From Candidatus Neomicrothrix sp. UBA4542 (lineage in GTDB: Bacteria > Actinomycetota > Acidimicrobiia > Acidimicrobiales > Poriferisodalaceae): 23,773 nt of DNA. The notes beneath the pieces were generated by a model. The model did no database searches. It saw only the letters and a list, made by a program, of their open reading frames with translations, and was not told the origin of the DNA. The position numbers and the translations under genes are program-made. The first letter of the stretch is position 1; each line of letters starts with the position of its first letter. The stretch spans positions 14,776-38,548 of the forward strand of contig DGLO01000092.1 in assembly GCA_002388005.1 (NCBI GenBank). The letters are read 5' to 3'. Below are positions 21,906 through 23,773 of this stretch, in pieces.

Positions 21906-23585
21906 TTATTCTGAGCCGGCAGGGTGTGGGACTCCCCCTAGCACCGTGCCCCACACCGCGATGTCCTTGAGTTCTTCGGGATTCACCTCATACGGGTCGC
22001 TTTCGAGAACAGCAAAATCAGCAAGCTTTCCCGATTCGAGAGAACCAATGTCGTGATCCAGCTTGAGTTGGTGAGCTGCGTCAACGGTGCAGGCCTCGAG
22101 TGCTTTGCTGACGCTGATTCGTTCCTCAGGGCCGAGAACTCTGCCAGAAGCGGTGAGACGGTTAACAGCGCACCATGCCGTATGGAGATGACCCATGGGA
22201 GTAATAGGCGCATCACTATGGACAGAAAATCTCACTCCCTCTCGTTCCGCAGTGGCACAAGCGTCCATTCGAGCCGCACGTTCTTCCCCAACGGTAACCG
22301 AGGCGTGTTGATCACCCCAGTGGAAGATGTGGTTACTAAAGATGTTTGCGTTCATTCCTAGTGCAGCCATCTTCTTGTATTGAGCTGCGGTTGTCAGTTG
22401 GCAATGCTGAACTGTGTGTCGATGGTCCCACCGGGGGTGCTTTTCCAGTGCTGTTTCGACGGCATCAATGAACACTTGCGCAGCTTCATCGCCGTTGCAA
22501 TGACAGTGAACGGTGAGACCAGCGTCATGGTACGAACTCACGATGTCCGCCATCTGTTCAGGTGGAATTAGCCAAAGCCCGTTCCCGGGGTGTCCAGCGG
22601 GTGGGTCAACGTAGTGGGGCCATGAAACTCGGGCAGTGAACCCTTGGATGGATCCGTCAAGAACCAGCTTTACTATTCCAAAACGAAGTTTCGCAGTCTC
22701 TTCCTCGTCCCGTAACCGCACCGCTAGTAACGCCATCTCGTTTGACTCCTTGGGGTTTCCCCCAACGTCGAAATGTCCGACGGCGACGACTACCCGAGCC
22801 GGATAACTCGGATCGTCAGTGGCGTCACGCCACGCCTCCAATTGGCCTTCCATTGCCAAACGGGTCGTACCGAGGTCCGTGATTGTCGTGACACCGCAAT
22901 TGCGCGCTTCGCGCGCGTAGTTCCATTTTGCGTTAGATGACATGATCGCTACACCGATCGCCGAAAGTCCGTCTTGCGCTAACAACATGGCCGGTGGTTC
23001 CTGAAGTTCCCCGTTCGGTTCCCCTTCGGCATCTTTGGCTACGCCCGGTGTCGGGGTGTGCCGATCAATACCGGAGCGACGCATCATCTCGGAGTTGACG
23101 GTCGCAAGGTGTCCGCTCGCGTGAAACACGAATATTGGGCGGGTCTGTGATACTCGGTCGAGGTGTTTCGCGACAAGCCGTTCGCCTTCAAGAAAAATGG
23201 GGTCAAGTCCCCAGGCGGTCAACGGCTGCTCCGGATCCTCAAGACTTCCTTCGCATTCGACGAGACGTTCGACTACCGAGTCGATGTCTCGGCAACCACT
23301 CCATGTTTGACCCCTCGGATCAACCCGGTCATAAAACCCAACGTAAGGGAACTCCCAAACACCACCCGCCATCACATGGGTGTGCGCTTCAACAAACCCC
23401 GGAAGCAGAATGTGATCTTTGAACTGGTCATCAATTTCATGATCGCCCCACTGAGCGAGATCTTCGGTCGTTCCCACACCAACAATTCGTTCACCCTGGA
23501 CAGCCACTGCGGTAGCAAACGGAAACGCTGGATTCATTGTGATGATTTTCTTCGCAGTGAAAATCTTGAGCAGTGCCTCGCTCAT
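21906..23585 (-). CDS. Metal-dependent amidohydrolase, YtcJ-like (Amidohydrolase_3)
   Basis: This is a 559-residue member of the amidohydrolase superfamily. The N-terminal beta-sandwich (KIFTAKKIITMNPAFPFATA) leads to the metal site GFVEAHTHV with His68 and His70. Further ligands follow: the Lys in 'GIVKLVLDGSIQG', His in LTVHCHCNGDEA, His in 'HTVQHCQL' and the Asp in FSVHSDAPITPMG. The C-terminus closes with 'GSLESGKLADFAVLESDP', as in YtcJ-type exoenzymes. It should hydrolyse an amide or imide bond with one or two zinc or iron ions in the cytoplasm; no signal peptide is present and the substrate is unknown. ATG at 23585 has AGAGG seven bases upstream. The COG0523 GTPase gene follows closely and may load its metal. 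Confidence 0.92.
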   Translation of the reverse strand: MSEALLKIFTAKKIITMNPAFPFATAVAVQGERIVGVGTTEDLAQWGDHEIDDQFKDHILLPGFVEAHTHVMAGGVWEFPYVGFYDRVDPRGQTWSGCRDIDSVVERLVECEGSLEDPEQPLTAWGLDPIFLEGERLVAKHLDRVSQTRPIFVFHASGHLATVNSEMMRRSGIDRHTPTPGVAKDAEGEPNGELQEPPAMLLAQDGLSAIGVAIMSSNAKWNYAREARNCGVTTITDLGTTRLAMEGQLEAWRDATDDPSYPARVVVAVGHFDVGGNPKESNEMALLAVRLRDEEETAKLRFGIVKLVLDGSIQGFTARVSWPHYVDPPAGHPGNGLWLIPPEQMADIVSSYHDAGLTVHCHCNGDEAAQVFIDAVETALEKHPRWDHRHTVQHCQLTTAAQYKKMAALGMNANIFSNHIFHWGDQHASVTVGEERAARMDACATAEREGVRFSVHSDAPITPMGHLHTAWCAVNRLTASGRVLGPEERISVSKALEACTVDAAHQLKLDHDIGSLESGKLADFAVLESDPYEVNPEELKDIAVWGTVLGGVPHPAGSE

Positions 23586-23615
23586 ATCTCAACCTCTAGT
23601 CAATATCGGTCTCAA

Positions 23616-23750
23616 TTAGTCTTCATGTCTGCGTCGGTTAGAGCCAACAAGACTCTGAGAGCATAAGCGCCGCGTCACGGCCACGACGAGTGATACCAAC
23701 GAGCCCACTACGGTCAGTATTTGATGCGCCTGGCTACATTTGGGTGCCAT
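23616..23750 (-). CDS. Candidate small membrane protein, 44 residues
   Basis: A complete short frame lies upstream of the amidohydrolase: ATG at 23748-23750, TAA at 23616-23618, with an in-frame TAA just before the ATG. The translation has a hydrophobic segment ILTVVGSLVSLVVAVT (11-26) flanked by basic residues, a pattern compatible with a single membrane span. It has no recognisable ribosome site and no family I recognise, and the hydrophobic run could arise by chance. If not a gene, this stretch (23586-23773) is simply the amidohydrolase upstream region, in which I see no clear promoter or RNA. Confidence 0.22.
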   Translation of the reverse strand: MAPKCSQAHQILTVVGSLVSLVVAVTRRLCSQSLVGSNRRRHED

Positions 23751-23773
23751 CGATTATTCACAGCGACTCGATT

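Noticed and set aside
21532..22056. 174-codon open frame on the plus strand
   Set aside because: Runs opposite the COG0523 GTPase and the amidohydrolase C-terminus; Ser/Ala/Thr-rich composition typical of an antisense frame.
23586..23773. Checked the right-end intergenic stretch for a tRNA or small RNA
   Set aside because: No cloverleaf arms, T-loop consensus or stable hairpin with a T-tail could be seen.

Overview
The window looks like ordinary chromosome from an actinomycete-type bacterium, most likely a deep-branching, possibly aquatic lineage such as the class Acidimicrobiia. This is inferred from moderate GC (judged by eye as low to mid fifties), frequent GTG and TTG starts, the Zn-ribbon/TPK/ThiB and MetY/CoA-binding gene types, and two degenerate copies of the GYW-x-VA-x-DG repeat that is common in secreted Acidimicrobiia proteins. 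I saw no mobile element, CRISPR array, rRNA or tRNA, and no gene-free stretch longer than about 190 bases.

Left part (1-4699). On the minus strand a class A penicillin-binding protein lies upstream of a coiled-coil Zn-ribbon protein that runs off the left edge. Divergently, on the plus strand, thiamine pyrophosphokinase overlaps a thiamine-type ABC substrate-binding lipoprotein. No permease or ATPase for that binding protein is in the window.

Second part (4720-7919). A crotonase-fold protein lacking the usual catalytic glutamates (minus) is divergent from an aldo/keto reductase and a zinc alcohol dehydrogenase (plus).

Central part (7942-17655). Nine minus-strand genes are packed with overlaps or short gaps and look like one operon. 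In transcription order they are: a 63-residue protein resembling the N-terminus of a family III CoA-transferase; a variant CinA/PncC-like protein; a luciferase-type flavin oxidoreductase; a cytoplasmic-type molybdopterin S/N-oxide reductase; a DUF6457 protein; an O-acetylhomoserine sulfhydrylase; a CoA-binding protein; a thioredoxin/NHL-repeat lipoprotein; and a secreted NagZ-like GH3 enzyme. The middle of the cluster suggests sulfur-compound oxidation/reduction feeding homocysteine synthesis. The last two genes look like cell-envelope functions.

Right part (17697-23773). A group-2 acyl-CoA-dehydrogenase-fold flavoenzyme (plus) is divergent from the operon. A metallo-beta-lactamase-fold lactonase-like protein (minus) is divergent from a fold-type I PLP aminotransferase (plus). 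A YtcJ-type amidohydrolase and a COG0523 GTPase form a two-gene minus-strand unit. A 44-codon hydrophobic ORF at the right edge is only a candidate.

The points most worth a second look are the 63-residue CoA-transferase-like protein, the organosulfur-flavoured operon with its DUF6457 partner, the amidohydrolase/GTPase pair, and the repeat domain at the front of the GH3 enzyme.
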